Positions 18,049-26,936 of a DNA stretch of 64,000 nucleotides are shown one piece after another (the stretch's first letter is position 1; every line of letters starts with the position of its first letter). The stretch spans positions 36,724 through 100,723 of the forward strand of contig JAXMAC010000003.1 of the NCBI GenBank assembly GCA_046350595.1, in the 5' to 3' direction. A model generated the notes under the pieces. That model did no database searches, was not told the origin of the DNA, and saw only the letters and a list, made by a program, of their open reading frames with translations. The position numbers were made by a program, and so were the translations under genes. Origin of the DNA: JAHFOW01 sp046350595. Its GTDB lineage: Bacteria; Planctomycetota; Brocadiia; Brocadiales; Brocadiaceae.

Positions 18049-18333
18049 ATTAATGTGCACAACGCCACCAATATCCAACGGTTAAAATCCATACAAATGG
18101 AGAACTTTACCTGTCCCGAACCTCGCCCATCCACAAGGATGATTTACCAGGTAGATATTTGCTCCCCATACTTGCAAAAGCAGGGGCTTAAAAAAAATAA
18201 ATAGTAATCTTATTTGACTGCGGTGTCAATTCTAAAACAGTCCGGTTTGATATGGTATAAAGAAAAGATGAGTTGTTTCTCTTTATCACTCAGAATGACA
18301 ACGGTAAATTGCCATTCTAAACGGATAAATTTT

Positions 18334-19719
18334 TTAAAAATGCATAAGAGGCGGTTTTCCTATCGGATAGACGTTAAAGCCGATATCAAAGATTCTCTGG
18401 TGGTCTAAGATGTTCCGGCCATCAAAAAGAAATGCGGGTTTCTCCATGTTTTCATATATCTTTTTATAATCCAGCGTTTTAAACAAATCCCATTCAGTAA
18501 GAATCGCAACGGCATGGGCGCCCTGCGCCGCTTTATAGGGATCAGTTTCGAATTCTACATATTCCCGAATTTCTTTTAAATCTTGTTCGGCATTCCGGGT
18601 CGCTCTTGGATCGGTTATAACTATATGGGCACGCTCTTCAGCCAATTTTTGGGTAACATAAATAGCGGGTGATTCACGGGTATCGCCTGTATTTGCCTTA
18701 AAAGCAAAACCGAAGAGCGCTATGCGTTTGTTAGCGATAGTATTAAACATCGCATGAATCATTTTCTGCACAAAGCGCCCTTCCTGATATTCATTAATCT
18801 TGATAACGTTTTCCCAATACTCGGCAACCTCATGAAGACCGTAGTATTCGCAGATATAGACCAGATTGAGGATGTCTTTCTTAAAGCAGGAACCTCCAAA
18901 ACCAACACTTGCATTGAGAAATTTTAGACCAATCCGTGAATCCATTCCAATTGCGTGGGCGACCTTTTTAATATCAGCCTCCGTTTTTTCACATAAGGCA
19001 GAAATACTGTTAATAGAAGAGATTCTTTGCGCCAAAAATGCATTTGCTACAAGTTTTGAAAGCTCTGCACTCCAGATATCGCAGGTGATAATGCGATCCC
19101 GTGAAATCCAGTTGGCGTAGATCTCAACAATTGATTCCCGCGCCCTTCGCCCTTGTTCGGTTTCTTTGGCGCCGACAAGCACACGATCCGGATTTTCCAG
19201 GTCAGAAATGGCGGTGCCTTCAGCCAGAAATTCAGGATTGGATACGACGTCGAAGCGGATTCCCTTGCCATTAGAGCTCAGAATTCGTTCCATAGCCTCA
19301 GCCGTACGAACGGGCAATGTACTTTTCTCGACAATGATCTTGTCCGATTCCGCAACACGTAAGATGTCCCTGGCTGTTTTTTCCCAGAACTGAAGGTCGG
19401 CAGTTTTCCCTGCCCCGGCACCGTACATCTTGGTAGGGGTGTTAACAGAGACAAAAATGATATCAGCGCTTTTAATATGCGATTCAGTATCAGTGGAAAA
19501 GAATAAGTTTCTGCCCCGTCCTTTCTTAACAACATCCAGCAACCCAGGTTCATAAATAGGCAGATTATCTGTTTGCCATGCTTTAATCTTTTCTGCATTT
19601 ACATCGACCACTGTTACTTTATAGCGAGGACATTTGGCTGCAATCATAGCCATCGTGGGACCGCCGACATATCCCGCGCCAATACAGAGGATATTCTTGG
19701 TAAAATTTTCGTTAGACAT
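18334..19719 (-). CDS. ugd: UDP-glucose 6-dehydrogenase, eukaryote-like type
   Basis: Oxidises UDP-glucose to UDP-glucuronate with two NAD+, feeding polysaccharide synthesis. 461 residues. The Rossmann motif is CIGAGYVGGPTMAMIA, the catalytic Cys is in GFGGSCFKKDI, and a C-terminal domain follows. The N-terminus (YVGGPT, TVVDVNAEKIKAW, LPIYEPGL) is much closer to the animal/plant enzymes than to E. coli Ugd (which has YVGLS). Single gene, ending about 285 bp before aprA on the same strand. No polysaccharide locus is adjacent. The 18079-18333 gap shows no gene. Confidence 0.92.
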   Translation of the reverse strand: MSNENFTKNILCIGAGYVGGPTMAMIAAKCPRYKVTVVDVNAEKIKAWQTDNLPIYEPGLLDVVKKGRGRNLFFSTDTESHIKSADIIFVSVNTPTKMYGAGAGKTADLQFWEKTARDILRVAESDKIIVEKSTLPVRTAEAMERILSSNGKGIRFDVVSNPEFLAEGTAISDLENPDRVLVGAKETEQGRRARESIVEIYANWISRDRIITCDIWSAELSKLVANAFLAQRISSINSISALCEKTEADIKKVAHAIGMDSRIGLKFLNASVGFGGSCFKKDILNLVYICEYYGLHEVAEYWENVIKINEYQEGRFVQKMIHAMFNTIANKRIALFGFAFKANTGDTRESPAIYVTQKLAEERAHIVITDPRATRNAEQDLKEIREYVEFETDPYKAAQGAHAVAILTEWDLFKTLDYKKIYENMEKPAFLFDGRNILDHQRIFDIGFNVYPIGKPPLMHF

Positions 19720-19821
19720 AGCTTCTTATATTGAAAAAGGGTTATTTTAAAGTTTTTATTATAAAATAATTTTGAATTATTATAACAATAATAAAATTGC
19801 GTGTCATATATTAAAACTTTT

Positions 19822-20664
19822 TTAGAGAATCATATTATCAATAAGACGTGTCTTACCGATCCTGACCGCGAGGACGGCGACATCGCCTTTCTCTACGCTC
19901 GTGACTGATTCCAGGGTTTCCGCATTTACCATGGAAATATAATCAATGGTTGCCGATCTATAACCGCAAATTATATTTTCCATTTCCCGTATGATTTTTT
20001 CCGCATTTATAATACCTGAATCTACCATAGACCGGGCTTTTACCAGTGACTTATAAAGACAAAGGGCGTCTTTCTTTTCTGATTCTGTGAGATAGGTATT
20101 TCTGGAACTTAAAGCCAATCCCCCTTCCGCTCTAACGGTAGGAAGCGCCTTTATACGAACATCTAAATCTAAGTCTCTCACCAGCCTTTTAATGATGACC
20201 GTTTGCTGAAAGTCCTTTTGCCCAAAGTAGGCATTATCAGGCTGTGAGAGGTTTAATAATTTTAATACTACGACGGCCACTCCTCTGAAATGTCCGGGAC
20301 GTGATTTACCGCATAATTTATCTTCCAGGTTATTTATAATGACGGCTGTGCAAAATCCGGATGGATACATCTCCGCTCTATCCGGACAAAATACAATATC
20401 GACACCTTCTTTCGAAAGGAGTTCGCAATCTCTTTCAAGCGTTCTTGGATATTTTTGAAAATCTTCGTTCACGCCAAATTGAAGGGGGTTTACAAAAATG
20501 CTCGCCACGACCTTGTTATTTTCTCTTTTTGCCTGCCTTACCAGGCTCAGATGGCCTTCATGCAAAGCGCCCATGGTGGGGACAAAGCCAATGGTGAGAT
20601 GGTTGTATTTAAAAGACCGTATTTTTTGTTTAAAATCCTGAATTGATGGGATTGTCTGGAGCAA
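19822..20664 (-). CDS. panC: Pantothenate synthetase
   Basis: Condenses pantoate and beta-alanine with ATP to pantothenate, the precursor of coenzyme A. 280 residues. Motifs: MGALHEGHLSLVRQA (HxGH nucleotide-binding), KDFQQTVIIKRLV and LALSSRNTYL. The start is a TTG at 20664, 8 nt after GAGGAG, giving MLQTIPSIQDFK, which fits the family N-terminus. panB and panD are not adjacent. coaX, a later step of the same pathway, is at 49.4 kb. Confidence 0.95.
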   Translation of the reverse strand: MLQTIPSIQDFKQKIRSFKYNHLTIGFVPTMGALHEGHLSLVRQAKRENNKVVASIFVNPLQFGVNEDFQKYPRTLERDCELLSKEGVDIVFCPDRAEMYPSGFCTAVIINNLEDKLCGKSRPGHFRGVAVVVLKLLNLSQPDNAYFGQKDFQQTVIIKRLVRDLDLDVRIKALPTVRAEGGLALSSRNTYLTESEKKDALCLYKSLVKARSMVDSGIINAEKIIREMENIICGYRSATIDYISMVNAETLESVTSVEKGDVAVLAVRIGKTRLIDNMIL

Positions 20665-21024
20665 GGGCTATTCTCCTCACTTTTCTCAAGCCACAAAAAA
20701 CGACAATAAGATAACACAGGGCAATGCCCCGGAAGAAATAATCCTAGGAGATATAATAGCAGAAAATCAATAAATATCCATAGCACAATTGCCTCGTTAA
20801 ATACGCGAAGCGCTTTACCGTAACTTTGTTCCGTGATTTCTCCCGCCCTGTATCTGAATAACAATAAAACATGCCATTACGAGGCGATTGCACAGGTATA
20901 TCCGGAAATGAACAATACCTTTGGGCATTTTCAAGAATTATATTGAAACGGTAAGATTTATTATTTTATTATAGACGTTTAAAATTATTTTTAAAAAGGT
21001 TTTATTTGGGGGTATAAAAAATAT
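20665..21024. other. Intergenic region without a supported gene
   Basis: 360 bp between divergent panC and the HAO-like gene. A minus-strand frame with a hydrophobic stretch runs from 20864 but extends 118 bp into panC in another frame, so I do not call it. Promoters for both flanking genes must lie here; none is clear enough to mark. Confidence 0.5.
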
Positions 21025-22202
21025 ATGAGAGGTATTTTGACGTTTTTGGGAATAACCGTAATGTGCGGTTTTTTAAGCGGCATGGTTAAGGCTGATAAGC
21101 TGGATAAGGGCATAGGGCCATACGAAAGATCGACCACGCAAAAGAACTTATTATGCCGTCACCCGCCCTCTGTGGCGAGTGTCATAAACAGGAATATGAG
21201 GAGTTTGAGTCTGAGAAGCAGTACGGCATTCCTGACTGGAAGCCGGGCCGGGAAAGCCATGCAAAATCCTACGATGCAAATCTGGATGTGGACGTATGGG
21301 CAGCCCAGGACAAAAATGTCGTGCAGGGGTGCGATATGTGCCACAATATCCAGCACAAGTGCGATAGCTGTCATACCCGCCATGCCTTTAAGGCGTCCGA
21401 ATCCCGGCGGCCGGAGGCATGCCAGACCTGTCATAACGGACCTGACCACCCGGATATTGAGTATTACCGGGATTCCAAGCACGGCACAATCTATTTTATT
21501 GAGGGAAACACCTGGGATTGGAGCAAACCTTTAAAAGACGCCAAATATATTTCACCCACCTGCCAATCCTGTCACATGTACTATAAGGGGAAGTATACTC
21601 ATAACATGGTCAGAAAGGCCATTATGGGCGAGGGCGATGTGTTATTTTATGACAATATTTTTAAGGGAATCAAACCGACCGATTATATCAGGAACAGCAA
21701 GGAACTCATGGCACGGCGCGAGGCATGGATTGAGGTCTGTGTCAAATGTCATTCTCCGCGATTTTCGCGTGACTACTTGGATTCTATGGACAAGGCATCA
21801 GATTCTATTTTTCAATACGTAAGCGATGCATACAGCACCATCAAGTCGCTTCACGAAGAAGGTATCCTCTACCCCATGCCGGAAAACAGGCCCAAAGCGC
21901 CTGCGCCGGTAACAGAGAAGTACCCGGACCTGCTCGGCGGTTTCTTTGGGGAATTCTGGGCAAAAAACGGAAATCCGAGCAGAATCGAAAAGGATTTCTT
22001 GTATATGTGGGAGAACGATGCATTTCTGGTCAGAAAGGGACTGGCTCACATGAACCCTAACGGCTTTACCTATATTTCCTGGTCAAATTTGCTCAAGAAG
22101 TATGTGGATATACAGAGCGAGGCAAATACGTTAAGACGACTGGCAGCGTTGGAGAAAAAACACAAGGGAAGGACTACCAGGGAAAAGAAAAAGAAAGAGT
22201 AA
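21025..22202 (+). pseudogene. HAO-like multiheme cytochrome c, N-terminal hemes missing and frameshifted
   Basis: Signal peptide in frame 1 (MRGILTFLGITVMCG...MVKA, 21025-21093). The cytochrome body continues in frame 3 from about 21108 (recognisable from DHAKELIMP) to 22202. The join between 21108 and 21140 needs a frameshift. Six CxxCH motifs are present: CGECH, CDMCH, CDSCH, CQTCH, CQSCH and CVKCH. They match hemes 3-8 of Nitrosomonas HAO, with shared contexts such as KCDSCHTRHAF and ESRRPEACQTCH. CDMCH would be the P460 position. Hemes 1 and 2 are absent. The Tyr in GFTYISW (codon 22071) aligns with the Tyr that cross-links P460. A frame-3 start at 21153 has no signal peptide, so no heme could be attached. 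Sequencing error remains possible for the frameshift but not for the deletion. Confidence 0.75.
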
Positions 22203-22250
22203 TACGATTCTGGAAAATTTAAAGTTTTTAAGATACGGCCAAACAACTCC

Positions 22251-22292
22251 CTAAAACCCCTCTGCCCAAAGAGGGGTTTTAGTCCTTTTTTT
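22251..22292 (+). terminator. Rho-independent terminator after the HAO-like gene
   Basis: Perfect 12-bp arms (CTAAAACCCCTC / GAGGGGTTTTAG) with an 8-nt loop, followed by a T-rich run. Located 50 bp after the HAO-like stop codon. Confidence 0.85.
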
Positions 22293-22420
22293 GGTAACTA
22301 TTCAGCGTACTTTTGCCTTCAATCACTACGATTCTATAATCATGTCATCCCTTCGGTATTTTCCCGTCTGCCTGTTTTCATAAAGAAGAATTGGTTGCGG
22401 CGCAGCTACGCTATGGGAAA

Positions 22421-22644
22421 TTTTGGCGCACATGGCTCATGGATCGTGGAATTCCAACTGGGGAGATGTTGGAAAAGATGCGCTTGAGAGGAATTGATTA
22501 TTTGGTCGGCACCCCGAAGGGACATTTGACTCAGGCTAAAAAACCGTTACTAGAACAGCCTTGGATTCAGGAGCGGGAAAGTGTCCGTTTGAAAATTCTT
22601 CAGCAAGAAAAGGATGTTTCTCTCCTTTTGGCACACCTGGGATT
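22421..22644 (+). pseudogene. IS4-superfamily (IS1634-like) transposase fragment
   Basis: About 75 residues resemble an internal piece of IS1634-like transposases: RGIPTGEMLEKM, IDYLVGTPKGHL and LLEQPWIQERESV. Both ends of the protein are missing and no inverted repeats are seen. The fragment is cut where a 55-bp piece of it is duplicated further on. Just upstream, 22389-22418 (GGTTGCGGCGCAGCTACGC) is a relic of the end of the long interspersed repeat. Confidence 0.65.
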
Positions 22645-22766
22645 GTTGCTTCCTTTAATTAGGCCTTCGGCGACTTCTATAACAGCGTAGTGGCGAGGCG
22701 CGCCTTGCCACTGAAAATTCTTCAGCAAGAAAAGGATGTTTCTCTCCTTTTGGCACACCTGGGATT
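22590..22766 (+). repeat. 55-bp direct repeat flanking a REP palindrome
   Basis: 22590-22644 and 22712-22766 are identical over 55 bp. Between them is a 67-bp segment ending in the GTAG-headed palindrome at 22687-22712. The duplicated sequence is transposase-derived. This looks like a local duplication tied to the arrival or excision of the palindrome. Confidence 0.85.
22687..22712. repeat. GTAG-headed palindrome (REP-like)
   Basis: Half-site GTAGTGGCGAGGCG; imperfect palindrome, one arm ending in TTGCCACT. Same family as 39582-39609 (GTAGTGGCAAGG). Confidence 0.7.
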
Positions 22767-22814
22767 AATGTCCTTCTTTTTATCTGTAGAGCGACGACTC
22801 GCGGTCTTTTATCT

Positions 22815-22841
22815 GTAGAGCGACGAGGCTCGTCGCTCTAC
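22815..22841. repeat. GTAG-headed perfect palindrome (REP-like)
   Basis: 13-bp perfect arms (GTAGAGCGACGAG) around a single G. A partial copy of the left half lies just upstream at 22786-22801 (GTAGAGCGACGACTCG), suggesting a damaged tandem copy. Confidence 0.75.
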
Positions 22842-22886
22842 AAACACAGCTTTGAAATTCCTATACGTGAACATAGAATAAAAATA

Positions 22887-22921
22887 CCCCTAACACCTTC
22901 TCCTGGAAAAGGTGTTAGGGG
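22887..22921. terminator. Hairpin upstream of the ahbC stop (terminator-like)
   Basis: Perfect 13-bp arms CCCCTAACACCTT / AAGGTGTTAGGGG with a 9-nt loop, 35 bp past the end of ahbC. On the minus strand the right side is T-rich (TATTTTTATT), so it can act as the terminator of ahbC. Confidence 0.75.
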
Positions 22922-22955
22922 CAAAATAATATTCAAAAATATCGATGATAAACTA

Positions 22956-24179
22956 TTAGACGGTTACTTTCTGGCGGGCTTTTTTAGGAGACCCGGTTTC
23001 AATACCAATTTCCTCGTCGGTAAGGTAGCATGCAGGGTCTTCCGCCCATATATCGCCAAAGAATGCTTCTGCACGAGCCCTGAAATTTCCACCACAGATT
23101 TTAAGCCATCGGCATTTTGCGCAACGGCCTTTGATATAAGGGTTTTTGTTTTTCAGTTTTGCCATCAATTCATTTGAAGTATCTTCCCATATTTCACTAA
23201 ACTTTCTTTTCCTGATGTTTCCGAAAGAATGATGCCTCCAAAACTGGTCAGCGTATACCTCGCCATCCCAGCTTATACAGGCAAGTCCTTTTCCAGAACT
23301 GTTTCCTTCATTCCACTGAAGGAGCTCAAGGACATCTTTCGCCCTCTTCGGATTTTCCCTTAAAAGTCGCAGGTAAACATACGGGCCGTCTGCATGATTA
23401 TCAACAGTAAGCACTTCTATCTTCCTGCCTTTGTCATGAGCCTCTTTCGTTTTGTTGATAATAAGATCAACAACCTCGCGCGCCTCTTTATGAGACAGGT
23501 CTTCTTCTATCAGGTTAGAGCCTCTTCCTGAATAAACGAGATGGTAGAAGCAAACCCTTGGTATATTTTCTTTTTCAATGAGATCAAAAATTCCGGCAAT
23601 ATCGTGAAAATTTCTCTTGTTTATGGTAAAACGCAGGCCAACCTTAATGCCGGTAGCAAGGCAATTCCTGATGCCTTCCAGCGCCGCATCAAAAGCGCCG
23701 GGAATACCTCTGAAACGGTCATTGGTGTCTTTTAGCCCATCAAGACTGATACCTACATAGGAAAGCCCGAACCTTTTTAATTCCAGAGCCTTTTCTTTCG
23801 TGATCAGAGTGCCATTCGTACTGATTACTGCACGCAAACCTTTTTCCTTGGCATAACCAATTAATTCAAGGAGATCCGGCCTCATCAGGGGTTCTCCGCC
23901 TGAGAAGAGAATTACCGGCGCTCCATAATCTGACAGATCGTCCAGCATGGCCTTGGCCTCCTGCGTGGTCAACTCATTAGGATACACGATATCCTTGGAC
24001 TGCGAATAGCAATGGATACATTTCAAATTGCACCTCTGACCGACATTCCATACCACAACCGGCTTTTTATCAGATGAGAACTGTAAAAGATGGGATGGCA
24101 ATTTCTTTGATTCTCTACCATATCGTAAAGCATCAGAGGGTTCTACGGTACCACAATATAATTTCGATATACCAATCAT
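22956..24179 (-). CDS. ahbC: 12,18-didecarboxysiroheme deacetylase, radical SAM/SPASM
   Basis: Removes the acetate side chains of 12,18-didecarboxysiroheme to give iron-coproporphyrin III in the siroheme-dependent heme pathway. 407 residues. The N-terminus MIGISKLYCGTVEPSDALRY is characteristic of AhbC. The radical SAM cluster motif is CNLKCIHC, followed by GGEPL. The C-terminal SPASM region has the Cys run CAKCRWLKICGG plus a later PACYL. No ahbA/B/D or hemABC is next to it. High heme demand fits an organism rich in multiheme cytochromes. A related radical SAM such as AhbD/NirJ is less likely given the N-terminus. Confidence 0.87.
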   Translation of the reverse strand: MIGISKLYCGTVEPSDALRYGRESKKLPSHLLQFSSDKKPVVVWNVGQRCNLKCIHCYSQSKDIVYPNELTTQEAKAMLDDLSDYGAPVILFSGGEPLMRPDLLELIGYAKEKGLRAVISTNGTLITKEKALELKRFGLSYVGISLDGLKDTNDRFRGIPGAFDAALEGIRNCLATGIKVGLRFTINKRNFHDIAGIFDLIEKENIPRVCFYHLVYSGRGSNLIEEDLSHKEAREVVDLIINKTKEAHDKGRKIEVLTVDNHADGPYVYLRLLRENPKRAKDVLELLQWNEGNSSGKGLACISWDGEVYADQFWRHHSFGNIRKRKFSEIWEDTSNELMAKLKNKNPYIKGRCAKCRWLKICGGNFRARAEAFFGDIWAEDPACYLTDEEIGIETGSPKKARQKVTV

Positions 24180-24418
24180 ATACTACATCTCCTGCACTGG
24201 CTATACGTGCGAAAGTTTTGATGGTGATTAACCATAAATGAGATTAAGGGCGTGACGCACCTGCATTTCCGTCATATACCCTCATTAAAACTTAAATCAG
24301 TCAATTGAGACTTTTCAGAGAGAGCGAAGTACCTCTTTACCCTCCATTGAATTTTCTGAAAAATTATTATAACCTAAAACAATTATTCTGTAAAAATATA
24401 TTTTGCAATTTTGCGAGC

Positions 24419-25564
24419 CTATTCTCCGATTGCAAAAAGTCTCCAGTCAACGCATCCGACATAGAGCGTACCTTTAGAATCAATCGCTGGCGAGGAAAGT
24501 AACGATTCGCCAATGGTTGCCCTCCATTTAAGCGTACCGTCGCTATTAATTGCATATACCTTGCCATCCCACGAACTAATATAAACAACGTTATTCGAGT
24601 CTATAAGGGGTGACGCGGTAATAGAATTTTCCGTTTTAAATTTCCATTTCAAGGTGCCGTCCTTATTGACTGCAACAAGATTTCCATCCTGTGCGCCCAC
24701 ATAGATAGTCTCATCTGCGCCAACGGCTGGCGAGGAATGTGTTCTGCTGCCTAAATCAAAGCCCCATTTTAATGTTCCGTCCAGATTTACCGCGTAGAGT
24801 TTTCCGTTCATATCCGCAATATAGACACTATCGTTACCAATAGCTGGCGTGGAATCTATTTTTCCTTCAGTTTCCAAGCTCCATTTAAAAGTTCCATCCT
24901 GGTTTACTGCGTGCAGGTGCTTATCCCAGGAACCAACATAAATAGTATTATCCTTCCCCATGGCAGGCGACGAAGTCATAATCGAAGCCTCTGTTTTATA
25001 ACTCCACAGTAACCTTCCGTTATTCGTGATAGCCGACAATTTTCCGTCAAAAGAACTGACATATAAATTTCCTTTATCGCCACTAGCGGGTGACGAATGA
25101 AGAGCCCCGCCAAACTGAAATTTCCATTTAACCTTTCCATCGGGGGTAAGCGCATAAAATCTTCCACTTGCCGTTCCAATATATATAACCCCATCAGCCC
25201 CTACCGCAGGAGCGGCGAATATTTCATCTCCTGCCTTGAATGACCACAGCGCCTTTCCTTTGGGTGTTATTGCCAGGAGGCTCCCATCTGTGCTCCCCAC
25301 ATAGATTATTCCATCCGCATCAATAACGGGGGAAGACCAGATTTCACCAGCGCTCGAAATAGACCACTTAAGCTTTTCGCTCGATGGGCCAGGAAACGGT
25401 ACACGGCCTGTCCTTAGTAAGTTATAACGAAAGAAGGGAAATACATTAGCTGTTTCCTCCGCGCAAACGGAGTTGTTTTGAGAAGTGGCGCAGACCATAA
25501 CCGGCGTTATGGCCAAACAGAAAAAGGGTATTAAAAAACCGGCAATCATAGTATTAATTTTCAC
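24419..25564 (-). CDS. Secreted PQQ-type beta-propeller protein
   Basis: 381 residues. GTG start at 25564, 7 nt after GAGGAGA. Signal peptide with FLIPFFCLAITPVMVCA. From about residue 50 it carries repeated units of roughly 40 residues of the pattern SSPAxGxDxTIYVGSxDGxLxAxxxDGTLKWxF, filling an eight-bladed propeller. These are PQQ/WD40-like structural repeats, as in BamB. The residues that bind PQQ in alcohol dehydrogenases are not present, so an enzyme role is unlikely. It stands alone. The 24180-24418 gap shows no gene. Confidence 0.85.
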   Translation of the reverse strand: MKINTMIAGFLIPFFCLAITPVMVCATSQNNSVCAEETANVFPFFRYNLLRTGRVPFPGPSSEKLKWSISSAGEIWSSPVIDADGIIYVGSTDGSLLAITPKGKALWSFKAGDEIFAAPAVGADGVIYIGTASGRFYALTPDGKVKWKFQFGGALHSSPASGDKGNLYVSSFDGKLSAITNNGRLLWSYKTEASIMTSSPAMGKDNTIYVGSWDKHLHAVNQDGTFKWSLETEGKIDSTPAIGNDSVYIADMNGKLYAVNLDGTLKWGFDLGSRTHSSPAVGADETIYVGAQDGNLVAVNKDGTLKWKFKTENSITASPLIDSNNVVYISSWDGKVYAINSDGTLKWRATIGESLLSSPAIDSKGTLYVGCVDWRLFAIGE

Positions 25565-25704
25565 GAATGTGTCTCCTCATAAGGTTTTAAATATAGTGCA
25601 AACATGATAAAAATACCACAGGATACGTAAAAAATGGGCATCTCCTCACGTTTCCTGTGGTTCTCATCAACTGTTTTATTCAAAAATCAAATATTTTTAT
25701 ACAG

Positions 25705-26388
25705 TCAGAGTTCGGGAATAATGATTTCCTGTCCGACCTTTAAGGCATTTTTATTTCTCAGGGCGGATTTATTTGCATCCAATATCTTATTCCATTTTGA
25801 ACCATCATTGTAATACTTCAAGGCTATTTTATACAGTGAATCGCCTTGTTGTATGGTATGTTTTTTACCTGTTGAATTTGAAGTATCTTTCTCAGTCATT
25901 AAAGAAAGTGAAGGAGTTGCTGATCCTTTTTTTGTCTTTTGAGATACCGATTGCTGCTGTTTGCTTACTAATGAACTTTTTCCATTGTCGGCGGCCAGAC
26001 TCAAAAAGTCTTCATTTTCCATCGAAGAAACAGTTCTTTTCGTAAGTATGTTCCCTGTTTCAGACTTAGGCTTTTCACATTCGCCTTCAATTACCGCATC
26101 ATCTTTGATTGCAAACGGTTCCTGTTTCTTTACAACATGAGACGTAACCGGTTCTTTTTGATCAGTCTCTTGCCCCCTGGTTTCTGCGTCCTTAAAAGAA
26201 TCCAGATCCTTCCCACCAGCATCCGGAGAAAGGTCATTGATATTTAATACGGCAACCTCGTTATCCCCTCGTTGTTCTGGAATAGGAATGGCTGGTTCTT
26301 TCACGGCCGTCCGTGTGCTCAGAAAGACGCCAATAATTGCCAGAATAATCACTCCTAAAATTACGCCAATCTGCACATCTTTCTTCAT
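25705..26388 (-). CDS. Membrane-anchored LysM-domain protein
   Basis: 227 residues. An N-terminal membrane helix (VILGVIILAIIGVFL) follows MKKDVQIG. Then comes a long low-complexity charged linker, and a C-terminal LysM domain (about 178-227: HTIQQGDSLYKIALKYYND, KVGQEIIIP). LysM binds glycan chains such as peptidoglycan, so this is probably an envelope anchor or chaperone of the cell wall. Copy A of the long interspersed repeat starts 50 bp upstream of the start codon, facing away. Confidence 0.85.
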   Translation of the reverse strand: MKKDVQIGVILGVIILAIIGVFLSTRTAVKEPAIPIPEQRGDNEVAVLNINDLSPDAGGKDLDSFKDAETRGQETDQKEPVTSHVVKKQEPFAIKDDAVIEGECEKPKSETGNILTKRTVSSMENEDFLSLAADNGKSSLVSKQQQSVSQKTKKGSATPSLSLMTEKDTSNSTGKKHTIQQGDSLYKIALKYYNDGSKWNKILDANKSALRNKNALKVGQEIIIPEL

Positions 26389-26437
26389 TATTCTTTATCC
26401 TTTCGAAGCTTAGGCCTGGAATGAAAAAGGCAAATAA

Positions 26438-26765
26438 TATAGTATTGACACGAAAATACATATTTTCATAACCTTTTGTGAGCCTTTAGCTCATGATTGT
26501 TTACTGTGTAAAAACTTCTTTTTTTATAAGTTTTTCACAATCCCATTTACTTCTTGTCAGTCGGTAAAGTTTGTTTATGAGGGAAAGATTGCTTCGCTCC
26601 GCTCGCAATGACCCCAGACGACTAAAGTCGTTACTACAAACGCCCGCAATGACAATGTGCTGTTGTACCATCAAAGTGCTTAGTAAGTGTCATTGCGAGG
26701 GTCTTCTCCGAAGCAATCTCCCCCTTTTCAAAAGAAAAATTGGTTGCGGCTTTGCTGCACTGTGA
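26438..26765 (+). repeat. Structured interspersed repeat, copy A
   Basis: About 330 bp. The first 53 bases are identical to 63948-64000 and the whole matches 33319-33583 on the other strand. It holds several inverted repeats: GAAAATA/TATTTTC, TGAGC/GCTCA, and GTGTAAAAACTT/AAGTTTTTCAC. It also has a far pair (AGATTGCTTCG...GCAATGAC with GTCATTGCG...CGAAGCAATCT) that would fold the second half on itself. Relative to copy B it has an extra 40-bp segment near 26612-26652. No ORF. Best described as a MITE-like element or RNA-structured repeat. Confidence 0.85.
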
Positions 26766-26784
26766 TATAACAAACAAAATCATA

Positions 26785-26880
26785 AAGGCATTGAGTTCTT
26801 TTTAAACTCAGCGCCTTGATGATTGGGGAAACCATTACATCGCACATTTCATGCAGAGCGAAGCGAAGCTTCGCTCTGCA
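26785..26880. terminator. Hairpins after secDF: terminator plus palindrome
   Basis: 26785-26817 forms AAGGC..TTGAGTT/AACTCA..GCCTT around a CTTTTTA loop. 26852-26880 is a palindrome with 12-bp arms TGCAGAGCGAAG and a 5-nt spacer. They lie between copy A of the repeat and the secDF stop and probably end the long minus-strand transcript. No gene is seen in 26766-26936. Confidence 0.55.
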
Positions 26881-26936
26881 CAAAACAAGATTCCTTCTTT
26901 TACGCTCAGGAAATTCTCTAAAACCGGAATCCCTTA

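Noticed and set aside
16375..18078. Fumarate reductase/succinate dehydrogenase flavoprotein as an alternative to AprA
   Set aside because: The AprA-specific segments and the adjacent aprB and sat genes decide the matter.
20547..20864. 105-codon minus-strand frame with a hydrophobic stretch upstream of panC
   Set aside because: It overlaps 118 bp of panC in another frame, has no clear ribosome site and no recognisable family.
22590..22841. Possible CRISPR-like repeats
   Set aside because: Only two direct repeats of unequal setting plus different palindromes; no regular spacers and no cas genes.
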